From Ophioderma brevispina (lineage: Eukaryota; Echinodermata; Ophiuroidea; Amphilepidida; Ophiodermatidae), in NCBI GenBank assembly GCA_023653785.1, contig JAMKCH010022268.1:19370-83369 (forward strand): a stretch of DNA of 64,000 nucleotides, given 5' to 3'. Of this stretch, positions 36,439 to 50,335 are shown one piece after another. The notes under the pieces were generated by a model. It was given only the letters and a program-made list of their open reading frames with translations, searched no databases and was not told where the DNA came from. How positions within the stretch are numbered: the first letter of the stretch is position 1; each line of letters begins with the position of its first letter. Both the position numbers and the translations under genes were made by a program.

Positions 36439-39400
36439 ACTTGATAGTCGGGGAGATATGGTCCACGTTATGGCCTGACCGTAAGTTGAGTATGGGAACA
36501 CACATTTTTTCTGAAAATGATAGATTGGGGTGAGTAGAAGAAGTAACTCTACCGGGGTGCCACCTGGGCATCCCATCCTTGAGCATTTTGAGAAATTCAA
36601 GATCGGCCGTCGCCATAAATGAAAATTATCTATTCAACCCTATTTTATCCAAATTATGGAGTTACTTAGATATACTATAGGACCAAGGAACAAGTGAATG
36701 CACTTGTAACATTAAGTTTCGTCATACTCCTAATCCCGTCAAAAATATGAGAAACCATATCTATCATTTTAAATATTGCCCTATAACCACCCTACAGCAA
36801 ATATCTGCCTTTTTTTCTTTATATAATCGCAACAATCGAGTGCCGTAATAGTATAGGATATAGCCAATTTGGGAAGCCTTAGATAGGTGAATCTCTAGCT
36901 TAACACGTTCTTGGTCTTAACTTGCGGTGTACGACACCAACATACGGTAGTTGCACCGCGGATAACTGTATCAAGATATTTAATTCGTGGTGTCAGATTC
37001 CGGGGTCAGATGTACGTTTTGAACAGGGTTATTCGAACTGTTACCTACTTACCAAACATTGCATACTCAAAAATCATGAGATACGGATTAACAGTCTATA
37101 GGGCAACCTAAATTAATTACAAACTCAGATCAGGTTTCGCGTCAATAAGCCTACCATTATCTTCTCCAGAAAAGAGTAAGAGTAAACCTTATTATTGACT
37201 AGACCTTGGTGGTTAAAGAATAACAGCCACAATTGTTGTTTTTAATTTAAGAAAGGACCACAAGATTTGCTTCAAGATATTTAACACCAAAAACCGAAAT
37301 ATATTCTCAATACCTCTGCCCTGATAATTATATAAAAAATCGATTTTAGTTCTTGTATCCGACGTATGTGTAAGATAAAGAATTCAAGTCGAACAAGATC
37401 TGGCTTGACTGTCTGGCACACAAGTCTGGCCTATCTAGAACTAGCCTAAAGGCCTCGCCGCTATCGGAGTTATCAGACTCACCAGACCTTATCAAAACCA
37501 CCATGGGTTTAATTAACGGTGTGCTTTTAATCCTTATCCATACATATAAGGCCGTCTGCAATCCACGATGAATAATAGTTGTTAAAATAAACGACAATCT
37601 ATCTCTCCTATTCTCATTAGCCACTTTTCCACGCCCAGGTACACAGAGAATTGACTTGCTTAAGAAACTCGAGGATATCTTGAATTTATAGTGAGTTTCG
37701 ATAATTCTAAAACTTAGTTATGAAAATGTGCCCTACAAAACTCTCCCAGTAATGTTTGATGCTTATATTACCCAGATGCCCAGTTTATTGTTAAGAAATG
37801 TGAGATGAACCCATATGCATTTTCATGTGTGATCATATATGACATCACAGAGCGCCCCGTTCCCGGGAATTATAAATAATTGAAATTGTGAATTGTACAC
37901 CAACGCATACGTTACAATTGTAACGACGATTTCAAATGAAGTTTAAACGTGGTTTTTATTTAAATGGGATTTACTCTTCAAAACAAGGTAAAACCATGAT
38001 CCTATATTTAACATGAAAGGTTGTGTGGCTAGTTCACGGGAAAACCGGATGCTAATGAAAGAAGGACTCGCCAATTTGCTTCGGGGTTTTTAATTAAGCG
38101 TGTTTCGTTGCTATGTTCGGCATGGCCAACCGTTGCCATGCTTCGTGGACAAGAATACAAAAAATGAACTCCTCGTAGGATTCAATCGTAATAAAACCAG
38201 CTATCGATCGTGCGGCCTGTATTCAAATCTTCTCAGCAATACTTGGCGAGAGACCTGTGTCATGAATTAGCCTATCGGAGTCCCCCTGCTTGTCTAACAC
38301 AATCACACCGGTGAACATCGAATGTCCGTTGGTTTTATGTGACCGCGTGTACTACAGATGAGCAATTCGCTCATGCTGAAGGCAGACAGTGGATGGTTTA
38401 TAAAAACACCTAGGCAACCGTACCAACAACAAAACACGCTCCATTGGAAACACTGAATGACAGCGACTACCGGAGATTGCACGCTAGGCCAGTGGTCGAG
38501 AAGCCGAAAAGAAAGACACTTAATTTTATACATTTTTTTCTGGCGTTTCAGAACTGAGGGTATTATTGGCCAAAAGCCAGAGGCAGATTTTATCCAAACA
38601 CATTGGACCGTATGTTTGAAGAGGAAGACATATTTTTCACCCAACAAAAACTGGACACGGCTGGTTAGCACTTATGCTTTAGGTTTCAACAGCGGGGGTT
38701 GTAAATTGATACGGTCTGGTTGCCTGTGCAATAAAAATTGTCCAAGCATATTCTTTTTGGGGTTTTTTAGCAGTACAATTAATGCAGAATGAAATTCTAA
38801 AAAACGATGGAGTCATACAACACCGTAAATATCACCATCCATGTATTGATAACATGCCCGGGATTTATATATGTTTATGAACACTTCAAGCCTGTTCCAT
38901 TCTTGACGTTTTGAGATGAGCTTTGTCATCCAAGTCATTGCCAAGTGAACATTATTTAACCGAGCTGTGCTAAGCAGTGGATAAGACAATTGCATTATTA
39001 AGTGCTAATTATAAAATAGCAGGGATTCGTAATTCTTTTTTGCACCACGCCGGCGTTGCAAGCATTGCAACGCCTAGGGTCTGTCAACCTCCGATTGAAG
39101 ATAATAGCAATGGATCATTACCCGAGCCCAAAAAAGCACCTCACCCTCCCTGACCCGAGGTTGCCTCTTACAGCAAGACAAAAATTCAGCTTAAAAAATC
39201 ATGGAAGGGCTGTACACGAGGCATGGAGACAGTAGGCCATGAAAGCACTTACCTGAAAGGACCGTTACATTAGTATACTCACTGCCTAAATGAATAAACG
39301 ATAACACATCTATCACCCATTTTCTGCTCCGACTGAATTAAGGTACGTGTATTTCCGACTACAGAACGGGTATATAATGTTTACACCCCAGGCTTTTTGA

Positions 39401-39631
39401 ATCTATACAAACTCAGTAAATATATAATCATGGCTTATAGCCAAGCGTTCGAAACAGCATTTATTTCACGGTCTTTGCCAGGCTTAGGGACAGCGTTGTA
39501 CCACTCTACAAAACAACAAATACTATAGTACAAATGTCAGGTGGCAATGAAGGTGACTGCTATTCAGCAAAAAGGTGATAGCACCATATTTGTGTGTGTA
39601 CGTGTGGTATGTATGGGGGTTGCACACGCCA
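36439..39631. other. unannotated intergenic DNA in palindrome arm
   Basis: No coding frame with a recognisable domain. The mirror lies at about 54665-57865. Confidence 0.4.
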
Positions 39632-39726
39632 CCTGTGTGTGTGTGTGTGTGTGCATACGTGGATCTGTGGGTGAGTGTGTGTGAGTTTGTGTCTGGGTGC
39701 AGATCTGTGTGTGTATGTATGTGTGT
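39632..39726. repeat. (GT)n-rich microsatellite
   Basis: GT repeats with interspersed ATCTGTGGGT-type units. The mirror CA-rich tract is at about 54496-54660. Confidence 0.9.
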
Positions 39727-40595
39727 TCGCATGCACTGAACATTTTGCTCTAACGTGTTCTTTTGTTCTAACGGTTTGTGGGTTTTGTTACGTATATTAT
39801 AACAAGCGGCTGTTCGACTTCTTTTAATAATACAGATAAACTAACTTGAAAAACTAACTCCGTATCAATAGCGTAGGGGGGTTAAGTACCACAAAATAGC
39901 TTTTTCCCGCTGCAGTATTTAAACACACAGTAATGCATAACATAAACAGTTTACCGTTTGATACAAACATACAGCGAAAAGTAGATGAAACAAACGCCAA
40001 CCTTGGGCCAGTGAAACCCTCAAGAGTTTTCCCACCCGCGTAACCCCCTGCATGCCCCCAAAATATATCTTATCACAACCTCATTCCCTTCCGTCTAATA
40101 ACGTACTATATTACCCAAAGTGTAATCCCACGATGTTTACGATATTACTAACACCGGTGACTTTTTACCATATTGAATCCCAACGTAATTTGAGCCCCCT
40201 ACATCGTTGTGTGCGGGACCATTCTGAAGTCCCTTGGGTAAACGCACCGTCATAATAATTATTATACTAGAAATTGAGTTGATTAAAAATTGAAATTATG
40301 GACCGCACGCTACTCCGCTGTGCCAGAAACTAGGGGTTAAAGATATTATGACAAATTCTAGTGACACCCCCACATACCTCCTGATACCTTTTAGGTTAGT
40401 TCCATTACCGTGCGTAATAAATTTATTACCTTTTGAAGCGATATGTTGCAGTTGTCGTCACCAATAAATACGACTGGTTCTGTGCTACGGTGCTCACCCC
40501 ACCGAGTGATAATTCCTGATAGAACTAAATATACTTAAACGACATGCGCCTGAAGCTGAGATGGATATAACAAATTGACAAATATTGACAAATAT

Positions 40596-40632
40596 TTAAA
40601 AAAATTAAAAAAATTAAAAAAATTAAAAAAAT
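40596..40632. repeat. (AATTAAAA)n short tandem repeat
   Basis: Four to five AAAAATTA units in tandem. Confidence 0.85.
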
Positions 40633-40639
40633 TCCTAAA

Positions 40640-43600
40640 ATTTGAATTTTGTTTTGCATTTGCCAGGGACAATACGTACCTTGATCTGGTGCTTAAAAAG
40701 TAAATAAAAAATAATTTGGCTTTATTGGAGAGGCTATCATGGGAAGGCGCACGAGACCCATTAGTAAATTAGGTAAAGTATAGGCTTGAAAGAAAAAACG
40801 GTGTGCGCTGGCACATTTATATCTTCTACAAATTAAAACTGCCAGAAATAAAATTAAAAAAATGCGGAATTCTTTTCAACGTTCTCGCTGTCAAGTAGAC
40901 CTCATGGGACGTTCTGCGAAACTAATGTGACCCAATGCGGGGAATAACGACGCAGTCAATTCGAATAACCCACGACGATGAGTGAGCCAAAATGAGTTCT
41001 TCGTGAGAAATATTAAGAATAAAAATGACAACATATAATAAATAAATAAAATAGATGCATCTAGAATTTCTAGCGGACTTTTCTTTGGTGGCCTTGGGAG
41101 GCATTTTACCCTACTAACTTGATTCATTAATGGGAAGGGACCAAAGAGGTTCTATATAGATAGAGAGGCAAACGTTTCTAATCTTTAGAAATTACATAGT
41201 CTCGCATGTTTTGCCGAACACAAAGAAACATATGAGTACCAAAACAATAGAAGCAATGGCTGCCTCCGCTTCATTCCCCACCTACTGTGGGTGGCGCTTT
41301 GCATATTTACCCTAATCGGTAGTGATACAAATTGAGCATGGTTAGAGGTGGCACGGTGTAATAATAGTGCACCTGGATCATGTGCATCGTACTCTTTTTT
41401 CTCATAATGCAACAAGCGCGCTTAGGTGAAAAAGATGTATTTCATTGAGGCGGTTTATTTAAATTTCAAGACGACTGACGTGTCATGTCATTCGTGTGTG
41501 CCATGGGCCCCGCAGGACAAAATTTAACCACCCAATAGCACCCAACATCCAACAACTGATATTTTTGGCGGATTGTTGTATCGAATTGGACCATTATGTG
41601 TGTATTTACAAGCACCCCCAAAATAATACTTATTCGTGCAAATTTCAAAATGTCAGAGCCCAGCACGGCGACTGGTTTTGATGGGCTTCACCCCCTTGGA
41701 AAGAGATTTTCGTATTTTTGTATGAAAAACGGCGGTTAAAAGGTCAGACAAGTACAAAAACTCACGACTAGACTCAAAAAACTGCCACTGTAAATCAGAT
41801 ATCGCAAAAAAAACGGGGGCCAAGTACGGACCCCTTAGTCACTTGGTGTTATACTTGGGGTCATTATTTTTACCCCACTAATTAATTCATTAACGGAAAA
41901 CCGATGTTATAGATTTGTTTGCTGGAAAAATAGCGTTAAAAGTCAGCAAGTACAAACCAAAATCACGACTACAACAATCTGCACTATAAAATCAGATATC
42001 GCATACGTCACTTAAAGACATATTCAGTATCAGTGATCTTCAGAAAGAGTAAAAATATTTTGTATTGGCGGAATAGCTAAAAGTGAAGGATAGTCTGTAG
42101 AATTTCAGAAGTTTTATTTTTTTCAACCGAAAAAATTGAGAACCGAAAAAAAGCAAGAAAATAACCGTGTTCAAAGATTGAATCTCCATTAAAATTATGT
42201 GTTGTCGTAAAGTGTCCGTAACGGACCCAGTAATGACTAAAAATATCCGATTTTGTCCCTTACTAGGTTGATTTTGGTCTTTGGAAACAGACATGCAAAA
42301 ATCTGAATTGTGATTATTTTGTTGTTTTTTCTGATTTTCAACAATTCACTCATAGTGCCTTAAAGCGTCAATTAACCGCTTAACAGATTAAAGAGGTTTA
42401 AAATGAAATACAGATCTATAGTATGTAGTTAATCTTGTAATACTTATAATTGTCCCAACCAATGACATACCAACAATAATTGTATATTGCCTTCACTGGA
42501 AACAGTTATGGTGGGTCATACTTCATCGGCCAGAAGTCTGACAACGCAGCCCCCTTTACACGAAACATGCTTTTCACCGCAACGGTATTTTTCATGCATA
42601 TTGGGCGCAAAGCATGTTCGAAAGGCTTGCGTCGGCAGACGTCTGTGCCGATTACAGTATGAACCCACCTTTATTAGCACTAAACTTCCACGACACGGGC
42701 CACGGACACTGTTAAAAGGAATAACAATCGAAACCTTTTACTTCGCCGGACAAAGCGCTTTACGTCTAGGGTAATTGATTGCTTTATTTGGGAAAAGGGG
42801 CTCAATGAGGAGATTTAATGTAAGATGCAAATGAGATATTGTTGTGACGTATCATGGATCTTCACACAGTGCAATATGAACCCTACATAAAGCAGGTAAA
42901 GCAACAGACGGAGCCATACAATTTCTATATAGGGATATTCTTTGTATGAGTACTAGGTCTGTTTATTTGCCTTTGAGTATCCACTATTTGTTCTGTACGG
43001 TTGTCTGAATCTACCCCACTACCAGATCATACAATTTCCCTAACCAACGTAACACAATTCTAAAACATCCCCCCCCCAATATTACAATCGAAATAATCTA
43101 ATTGAAAACAGCATTCATTTTGATCACTTATTTCCATAAAGGCCGGGCATAAGGAAATTAAAGGGGTTTATATACGGACAACCCCCCTAGGAAATCATCA
43201 GTCACTTCGCATTAGCAATGAACAATAAGGGTCCCACATTCAGATCATAAGAAACAACAGATAAATAGGCACAGTATCACAAAATTAACTTCCACAGCAT
43301 CACGAGGATAAATCGTATAAATGTACCTTACAAACTGCGTGCATTGTGTGGCGTCATTTCATTAATTCAAATACAAAGCAAAGTCAAAGGTTGGTTAGAG
43401 CGTTATTCCTTAATTAACAATTAAAATCCATAAAAAACTTCAATCCTATGCTCAACTCGAATAAAAATGATATAGAAGACGTATATTATCGTTTATTATA
43501 GGCTGGTATTATTCCCAAATTCAATGGCTTTGAAATCTATTAAAAACACTATAAAATTTACGGAACCGAAATTAACCGAACATAAAAGTAAAATAGAGTC

Positions 43601-43960
43601 AAATAAGGAAATAATCGGGAGACGATTGTTCATACTGCATTGGAATATTTGCTCTTTGGCCAGCAGTCACGTTTTGCTTTTCTTTAGCTTGCAAAAATGC
43701 CTTCTGTTATAAACTACAGCCTAAATGATGCTATTCAGTGTCTTCTTTTTTTCATTTGATGAAAACTTTACTACTATTTTATTTTACCGAATTCACATTC
43801 CGTGACAATACACTGCCGAAAATTCCCATGGTTTCTAAAAAACCACGTTTGCTATTAAAATTATTGATTCAGTAATGATGCACGGAACCATGCTATATCT
43901 TGCTACATAGGTTAGCGTTTAGCTTCTGTCCGCGGAAGCGGGTAAGCACAGCAGACTCTT
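40640..43960. other. unannotated intergenic DNA in palindrome arm
   Basis: AT-rich and non-coding; the mirror lies at about 50340-53600. Nothing assignable. Confidence 0.4.
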
Positions 43961-44400
43961 GCCTCGTTCTACACCACTATAGGTCACAGGTTGCCTCGTT
44001 CTACACCACTAAGGTCAACAAGGGTGCCTCGTTCACACCACTAAGGTCACAGGTTGTCTAGTTCTTACACCACTAAGGTCACAAGTTGCCTCGTTCTACA
44101 CCACTAAGGTCACATGTTGTCTCGTTCTACACCACTAAGGTCACAGGTTGCTCGGTCCTACACCCTTAAGGGTCACCCGGTTGCCTCGTTATACACCACT
44201 AAGGTCACAAGTTGCCTCGTTCTACACCACTAAGGTCACAGGTTTGCTCGTTCTTACACCCACTAAGGTCACAAGTTGCCTCGTTCTACACCACTAAGGT
44301 CACAGGTTGCCTCGTTCTACACTCTACGGTCAAAGGTTGCCTCGTTCTAACCACTAAGGTCACAGGTTGCCTCGTTCTGAACACCATATAGGTCACAGGT
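43961..44400 (+). repeat. 31-bp minisatellite, 14 units
   Basis: The consensus runs GCCTCGTTCTACACCACTAA then GGTCACAGGTT. I count 14 units, several with diagnostic variants: GTCTAG and GTCTCG instead of GCCTCG at units 4 and 6, and ACATG at the end of unit 5. The same 14 units in mirrored order are at 49873-50335. Confidence 0.93.
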
Positions 44401-44989
44401 CGAGTCCGGATGTAACGAAACAGAGCCCCCATGAGAGAATGTCCTAGCTAACGCATGTCAACATATACGGAATGAATTGAGACCTTGTAGACGAGGACAT
44501 AAGGTGTTGTGCTGCAAATGAATTGATGCGTGTGTAAACAATGGAGACCACAATAGGAGACCACTCATTCACAGGGACACTGTATTTCATGAAATTATAA
44601 TACGCCGTAATCATAGTCCGGCTACAACGTAAAGAATAGGGCACTCGCTTCTGACGCAACATTAGGTTTCAACGACTTTATTCGGTTGTCGTCTATGGGG
44701 CCGACTGTGGCTCCCGGTGGATGTAATTCTTTCACACCGGTCGGGCAGATCTTTAGATGTTATTTGATTTATAGGTCCATCCTCGTACAGCAGATTTGCT
44801 TCGGGTACTCGGTTTCCATTATTGGGCCTTTTACTTAACAAGCTAGCTTAAAGATTGCTTGTACAATTTTACATTCAAAATGTAACTTTTTGGTCAGTTA
44901 TTGCCAAACAATTTATGTTGTTGTCAGCAATTTCTGTATTGTATTGCAGCAATTCGGTTGGGGAAGATTTTCTACACCAGCTGGGGTTC

Positions 44990-45660
44990 TGGATGTTGGG
45001 AAGGTTGACTGGCATTGACACTACGGGTGATCCGACCTCTGATGGAGGCACTCTTGAGGTCCAGTGGGTAACTGTTGTATACTCTTTGCCGCACCTTGGC
45101 ATATGGTTGCAAAGTAGCAAACAGTAGGCTTACGATAGGGCATATTTAATGTCCACTCCTATGGTGTTTACAGCTTCTTTCTAGTTTTTATCGAGTTACC
45201 TGAAGATGGTAGGTGAAGCTCCAATACAGCACAGGAATAGCATAAGGCTGCGGACTTGGACTTGGACTCGTCCAACCATCTGATGTTGACAAGACTTTTT
45301 CATTACTGGAGTAGCACAATGAATTGAAATATCGATCAACCTGCAGTTTTGGAGGTTGGCAAGGTTGATGGATTGACTCTACCACGAGGAAACGCCTTGT
45401 GTACATACGGTGGAGTAGCCATAGTTTGAGGTCCAAGTGGGTAAAATGCTTATATGTATCTGTAGAGGGATGTAGCTGCAGCACTTGGTACAAAGAAAAC
45501 AGTAGTGAGGATTGATAGGCCATATTTGTACATCCATACTATGATTACTATGATCTTTACCGTCTCTTTCTGGATATAATCCAAGTGACTGCGGGTGAGG
45601 GTGAAAGCTCCAATTTCCAGTACAGACAAGCGTAACGCTGCGGACTTTGACTTTGTAGAA
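44990..45660. repeat. two diverged tandem units of ~375-390 bp
   Basis: GAGGTCCAGTGGGTAA (45056) recurs as GAGGTCCAAGTGGGTAA (45428), and GGCTGCGGACTTGGA (45245) as CGCTGCGGACTTTGA (45635). GTTGGGAAGGTTGA (44995) pairs with GTTGGCAAGGTTGA. The repeats are old and non-coding as far as I can tell. The mirror is at about 48580-49330. Confidence 0.7.
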
Positions 45661-47050
45661 TGTCGGAATTTCGTCCAGTTGTTGCACCGCACCCCCCTGA
45701 GATATGATAGCCTAGGTATCTTTGATGTCCACAAACATGTCCCACGTATAATCAGACAGACCGACAGACCGACCGACCGGACCTAACCACACTTTTGGGC
45801 AAGTCAAATGAAGATTGACCTCAAGTATCTAATTGTGTGTTTTGTTAAGAGCAAACACAAGTCATGGCAATTCAAATATACGAATAGTTCAGTTCAGAGA
45901 AATAGATAAATTATATTTGAAATAAACCTCAAAACGATTCAGGCCCCAAATGGTGTGAATTTCAGTTAGGAAAGGGCCAGAGACACACCCAACGACGTAC
46001 CGTACATGTATTCCCGGCCAGGAAATTACAATCCTATCAAAAGTGAACCCCTTTAATTTCTGATCAGGCACTGGGGTGAAGCGGATTAATCAGTTGTACG
46101 TATCACACCATCATGTTCCTCATTTGCAATTGAAGGGCCCACAAAGGGGAATCACTGGTGGGTATTATGTTACTCTTTTCCCAAATTCTAGATGAGATGG
46201 GTTTACGAAGCACTGCCATCAAAAATTCACATAGGTGATAAGTAATACCGCTATACCTTGTCTGACAAAAGAATGTGGGTAAATCGTCATAGACTGATAA
46301 AATAGATACGATCCCCAAACCGAGAAAAAAGCTGGAATGCAAAAGTGCGTCGTAAAGGGCAGAAACAGTGAAACAGATGACGTACTTCCCACCTTGACCT
46401 GTTTGCAGCATTGTATGAGATCTTGCCGGAGCAGTTACAATCTTTCTCTTATTAAAAAAGGTCTATTTGATTAGCAATGCCGATACTGTTCTATATTCTA
46501 TTTCAATGAAAAAAACTCTAATAACAAGATTCCAGCTATAACACTGAAAATTCGGGTAGATTCTGCATAGGTATTAACAACATAAATAAGTCAGTTATTT
46601 ATCTTTCCCAGAGGACCTGTGATCATTGTGAAGCTGTTGGGAAACAAGTTAACTCATTTGCACAGCGCCGTACTCTTCATGCTATTCCGAAGATTGTCTC
46701 GACCAATGCATAATTTTAACATTTTTTTTAAACAAATTGAAATATTTGAACCCCCCAGTGATTATAGTCGACTACAGAATAGGTTTATGTTTATAAGGGA
46801 GAAGGGTGTTAACCATGTCAGGCGGAAATCTTGAACTCTCGCTGCAGTTAAACCCATTTTGATCTGCAGTGCGCGTTGTATTGTAATCAATGTATCATTA
46901 CCACCAACCCGTGGTATTACCTACAGAATCCCGTAAACACCCGGAGGCCACGTCACCTGTTGCTCATTCCATGCCCTATTGAAATTACGTTTTGATCCCA
47001 TAAATAGGAACTCACTACCCACACACCCCCTGTCGCCACCAACCCCAAGT
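45661..47050. other. unannotated DNA next to the palindrome centre
   Basis: Includes a (CCGA)n stretch at 45764-45780, mirrored near 48455-48485. No coding signal. Confidence 0.45.
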
Positions 47051-47196
47051 CACTGCTCTTGTTTACTTTTCATTTTAGCTGACAAAAGAAAAGATTGTTA
47101 ACATTATATATGTGCCGTGACCTTGGGGACGGCCAATATCTAAGTGTAACAATATTTCTTTTGTCGGCTAAAATGAAAAGTAACAAGAGCAGTATG
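47051..47196. repeat. centre of symmetry of the giant inverted repeat
   Basis: CACTGCTCTTGTTTACTTTT at about 47052 is mirrored by AAAAGTAACAAGAGCAGT ending near 47194. Complementarity continues inward through GACAAAAGAAA, ATTGTTA and GCCGT to 47122/47125, leaving two unpaired bases. There is thus effectively no loop at the centre (about 47123.5). Confidence 0.93.
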
Positions 47197-49872
47197 GGCG
47201 AATTGATGGATTGAAATTTGTATCAAAACTTAATTTAATAGGGGCATGGAAAAATGGCAACAGGTAAGTGGGCCTACGGTGTTTGTTTACGGGGATTCGG
47301 TAGGTTTAAATACCACGGGTTGGTGGGATGAGATGATACATTGATTCAATACAAAACGGCGCACACTGCAGATCAAAATGGGGTTAACTGCAGCGAGAGT
47401 CAAGATTTTCCCGCCTGACATTGTTAACATTTCCCTTATAAAACTTAAAACCTATCTCTGTAGTCGATATTAATCACTGAGTTCAAAATATTTCCAATTT
47501 GTTTAAAAAAAATGTTAAAAATTTATGCATTGTCGAGACAAATTCGGAAGTAAGCGATTTGAAGAATACATTCCAATGAGTCTAAACATGGTTTCCCAAA
47601 CTAGCTTCACAAATGAACACAGGTCCTCGCGGAAAAGATAAATACCAACCCCTCGACTCTATTCTGTGTTATAACCTATGCAGACTACCAGAAGTTTCAG
47701 TGTTTTCAATAGCTTGGAATCCCTGTGTTTTGTTATTGAGGTTTTTCATTGAAATAGAATTGGTTTTTAAATTTACCCCAGTATCGGCATTGCTAATCAA
47801 TAGGACTTTTAATAAGAGAAAGTTGTACTGTCGCAAAGATCTAATACAATGCTGGCAACATGTTCAATGGAAGTACGTAAAATTGTCAGTTCTGCCTTTA
47901 CGACTGCACTTGTATTCCAGGCTTTTTTTTATCGGTGGGATGTATATATTTTATCAGTCTAGCCGATTTACCACACATTTCTTTGTCAGACGAAGGCTCT
48001 ATAGCGTAGTACTATCACCACTATGTGTTTGATGGCCGTGCTTCGTCACACAAACAACGAGAACAACCAAAATCTCATTCTAGATTGGGAAAAGAGTACA
48101 GAATACACACCGTGATCTTTGTGGGGGCCATTCAAGTGCAAATGAGGAACACTGATTGGTGTGATACGTACAACTGATTAAAGCCGCTTCAACCCATTGT
48201 GATCAGAAATTAAATGGTCACTCTTGATAGGATGTAATTTCTGACGGAATACATGTACGTACAGTTACGTTGTTAAACCCTTCCTAACTTGAAATTCAAA
48301 CCATTTGGGTCTGAATCGTTGAGGTTATTTCAAATATATTAGATATCTCTGAATTCTGAACTATCGTAATATTTGATTGCATTGAATTGTGTTGATCTTT
48401 ACAAAACACAAAATAGATATTAGGTCAGATTTCAATTTGACCTTGCAAAAAGTTTGGTTGGTCGGTCTCGGTCGGTGCGGTCGGTTGGTGATTAATAAGG
48501 TGGAATGTTGGACATCAAAATATACCTAGCAGCAATCTCACGGTGGCTAACAACTGGACGCAGAATATCCACAGTCTACAAAGTCAAAGTCCGCAGCGTT
48601 ACGCTTGTCTGTACTGGATTGGAGCTTCACCCATGCACCCTCAGGTCACTGGATTATATCCACGAAAGAGCAGAAAGAGACGGTAGTAAAGCATCATAGT
48701 AATTCATAGTAGGGCGTGAAAATATGGCCTATCAAAGCTCACTACTGTTTCTTTGTACCAAGGTGATGCAGCCTACAATCCCTCTACCAGATACATATAA
48801 GCAGTTACCCACTGGACTCAAATCTATGGCGGCTCCACCGGATATGTCACAAAGGCGGTTTCACTCGTGGTAGGTCAAGCCAGTACCCTTGCCAACATCC
48901 AAAAAATCTGGGCAGGTTATCGATATTTCATTCCTTGTGCTACTCCAGTATGAAAAAGTCTTGGCACCAGCAATGTTGGACAGAGTCCAAGTCCAAGTCC
49001 GCGGCCTTATGCTTTCTGTGCTGTATGGAGCTTCACCTTACCATTTTCAGGGTAACTCGATAAAAATAGAAAAGAAGCTGTAACACACCATAGGAGTGGA
49101 CAGGACAATATTGCCCCTATCGAAGCCGACTGTTGCTACTTTGCAACACATATGCCAAGGTGCTGCAAAAGATATACAAGCAGTTACCCACTGGACCTCA
49201 AAGAGTGCCTCCATCGAGGTCGGATCACCCGTAGTGTCAATGCCAGTCAAACCTTCCCAACATCCAGAACCCCAGCTGGTGTAGAAAATCTTCCCAACAG
49301 AATTGCTGCAATGGACAGATAACATAATTGTTGGAACAGGACAACAGAATTGGGTGCAGAAAAACTGACCAAGGAAATTTACATTTGAATGTAAATTGTA
49401 CACAAGCACTTTAAGCTAGCTTTTAGTAAATAGGCCCTAAGTAATGGAAACCGGGAGTACCGAAGCAAATCTGCTGGAACGAGGATGGACTAGAAATCAA
49501 ATACATCTAAAGATCTGGCCCGACCGGTGTGAAAGTCAGTACAGTCCAACGGGAGCCACAGTCCGGGCCCCATAGACGACAACCGGAATAAAGCGTGAAA
49601 ACTATGTTGCGTCAAGAATCGAGTGCCCTATTATTTATCCTTTGTAGCCGGACTTGAGTACGGCGGACGATTATAATTTCATGAAATACATTTGTCCCTG
49701 GATGAGTGTCTACCTATTGTGTTCTCCATTGTTTACAGCACGCATCATTTCATTTTGCAGCCACAACAACCTTATAGTTGTAGACAAGGTCAAGGGTTAT
49801 TCCGTATATGTTGACAGGGTAGCTAGGACATTTCTCATGGGGGGGGACTCTGGGTCGTTAACATCCCGGACT

Positions 49873-50335
49873 CGAAACCTGTGACCTGATATGGTGTAGA
49901 ACGAGGACAACCTGTGACCTTGTGGTGTAGAACGAGGCACCTGTGACTTAGCGGTGTAGTAGACCGAGGCCAACCTGTGAACTTAGTGGTGTAGAACGAT
50001 GGCAACGTGGGACCTTAGTGGTGAGACGATGGCCAACCTGTGACCTTAGAATGGGTTGTAGAAAGAGGCAACCTTTTGTGACCTTAGTGGTGTAGAAGAG
50101 GCAACCTGTGACCTTAGTTGGTGTTAGAACGAGCCAACCTGTGAAATTAGGTGGTTGTGAGAAGAAGACAACATGTGACCTTAGTGGTGTAGCACGAGGG
50201 CAACTGTGACCTTAGGGTGTTAGAACGCGACAACCCTGTGCCCTTAGTGGTTGTTAGAACGAGCAAAACCTGTTGACCTGTGGTGTAACGAGGCAACCTG
50301 TTGACCTATAGTGGATGTAGAAAGAGGCAAGATGC
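49873..50335 (-). repeat. 31-bp minisatellite, mirror copy, 14 units
   Basis: Complement units of the form AACCTGTGACCTTAGTGG then TGTAGAACGAGGC. I again count 14. The ACATG and GAC variants at units 9-11 fall at the mirrored positions of left-arm units 4-6. Individual units are noisier than in the left arm. Confidence 0.92.

Larger units (their letters stand above)
30091..47122 (+). repeat. left arm of giant inverted repeat
   Basis: Every landmark in this arm recurs in reverse complement and in reverse order in the right arm. Examples are the TTAA element 30931-33574 (right arm 60529-63187), the AGGCCTA tandem repeat 34365-34545 (59605-59770), the GT tract near 39640 (CA near 54500), the 31-bp minisatellite 43961-44400 (49873-50335) and the 44940-45730 tandem units (48560-49330). 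Paired coordinates sum to about 94250 throughout, with a small drift from indels. By eye the arms differ by roughly one base in ten, largely single-base indels; I did not align them formally. Confidence 0.93.

Noticed and set aside
38303..38792. Overlapping 111-122-codon frames on both strands
   Set aside because: The mirror region near 55700-56000 is full of indels that break them, and neither frame shows a conserved motif.
43961..44400. CRISPR-like array
   Set aside because: The 31-bp units are directly adjacent without unique spacers and the context is eukaryotic; it is a minisatellite.
47613..48032. 139-codon frame in the right palindrome arm
   Set aside because: The mirror sequence in the left arm does not keep the frame open and no domain is visible; a chance frame in noisy sequence.
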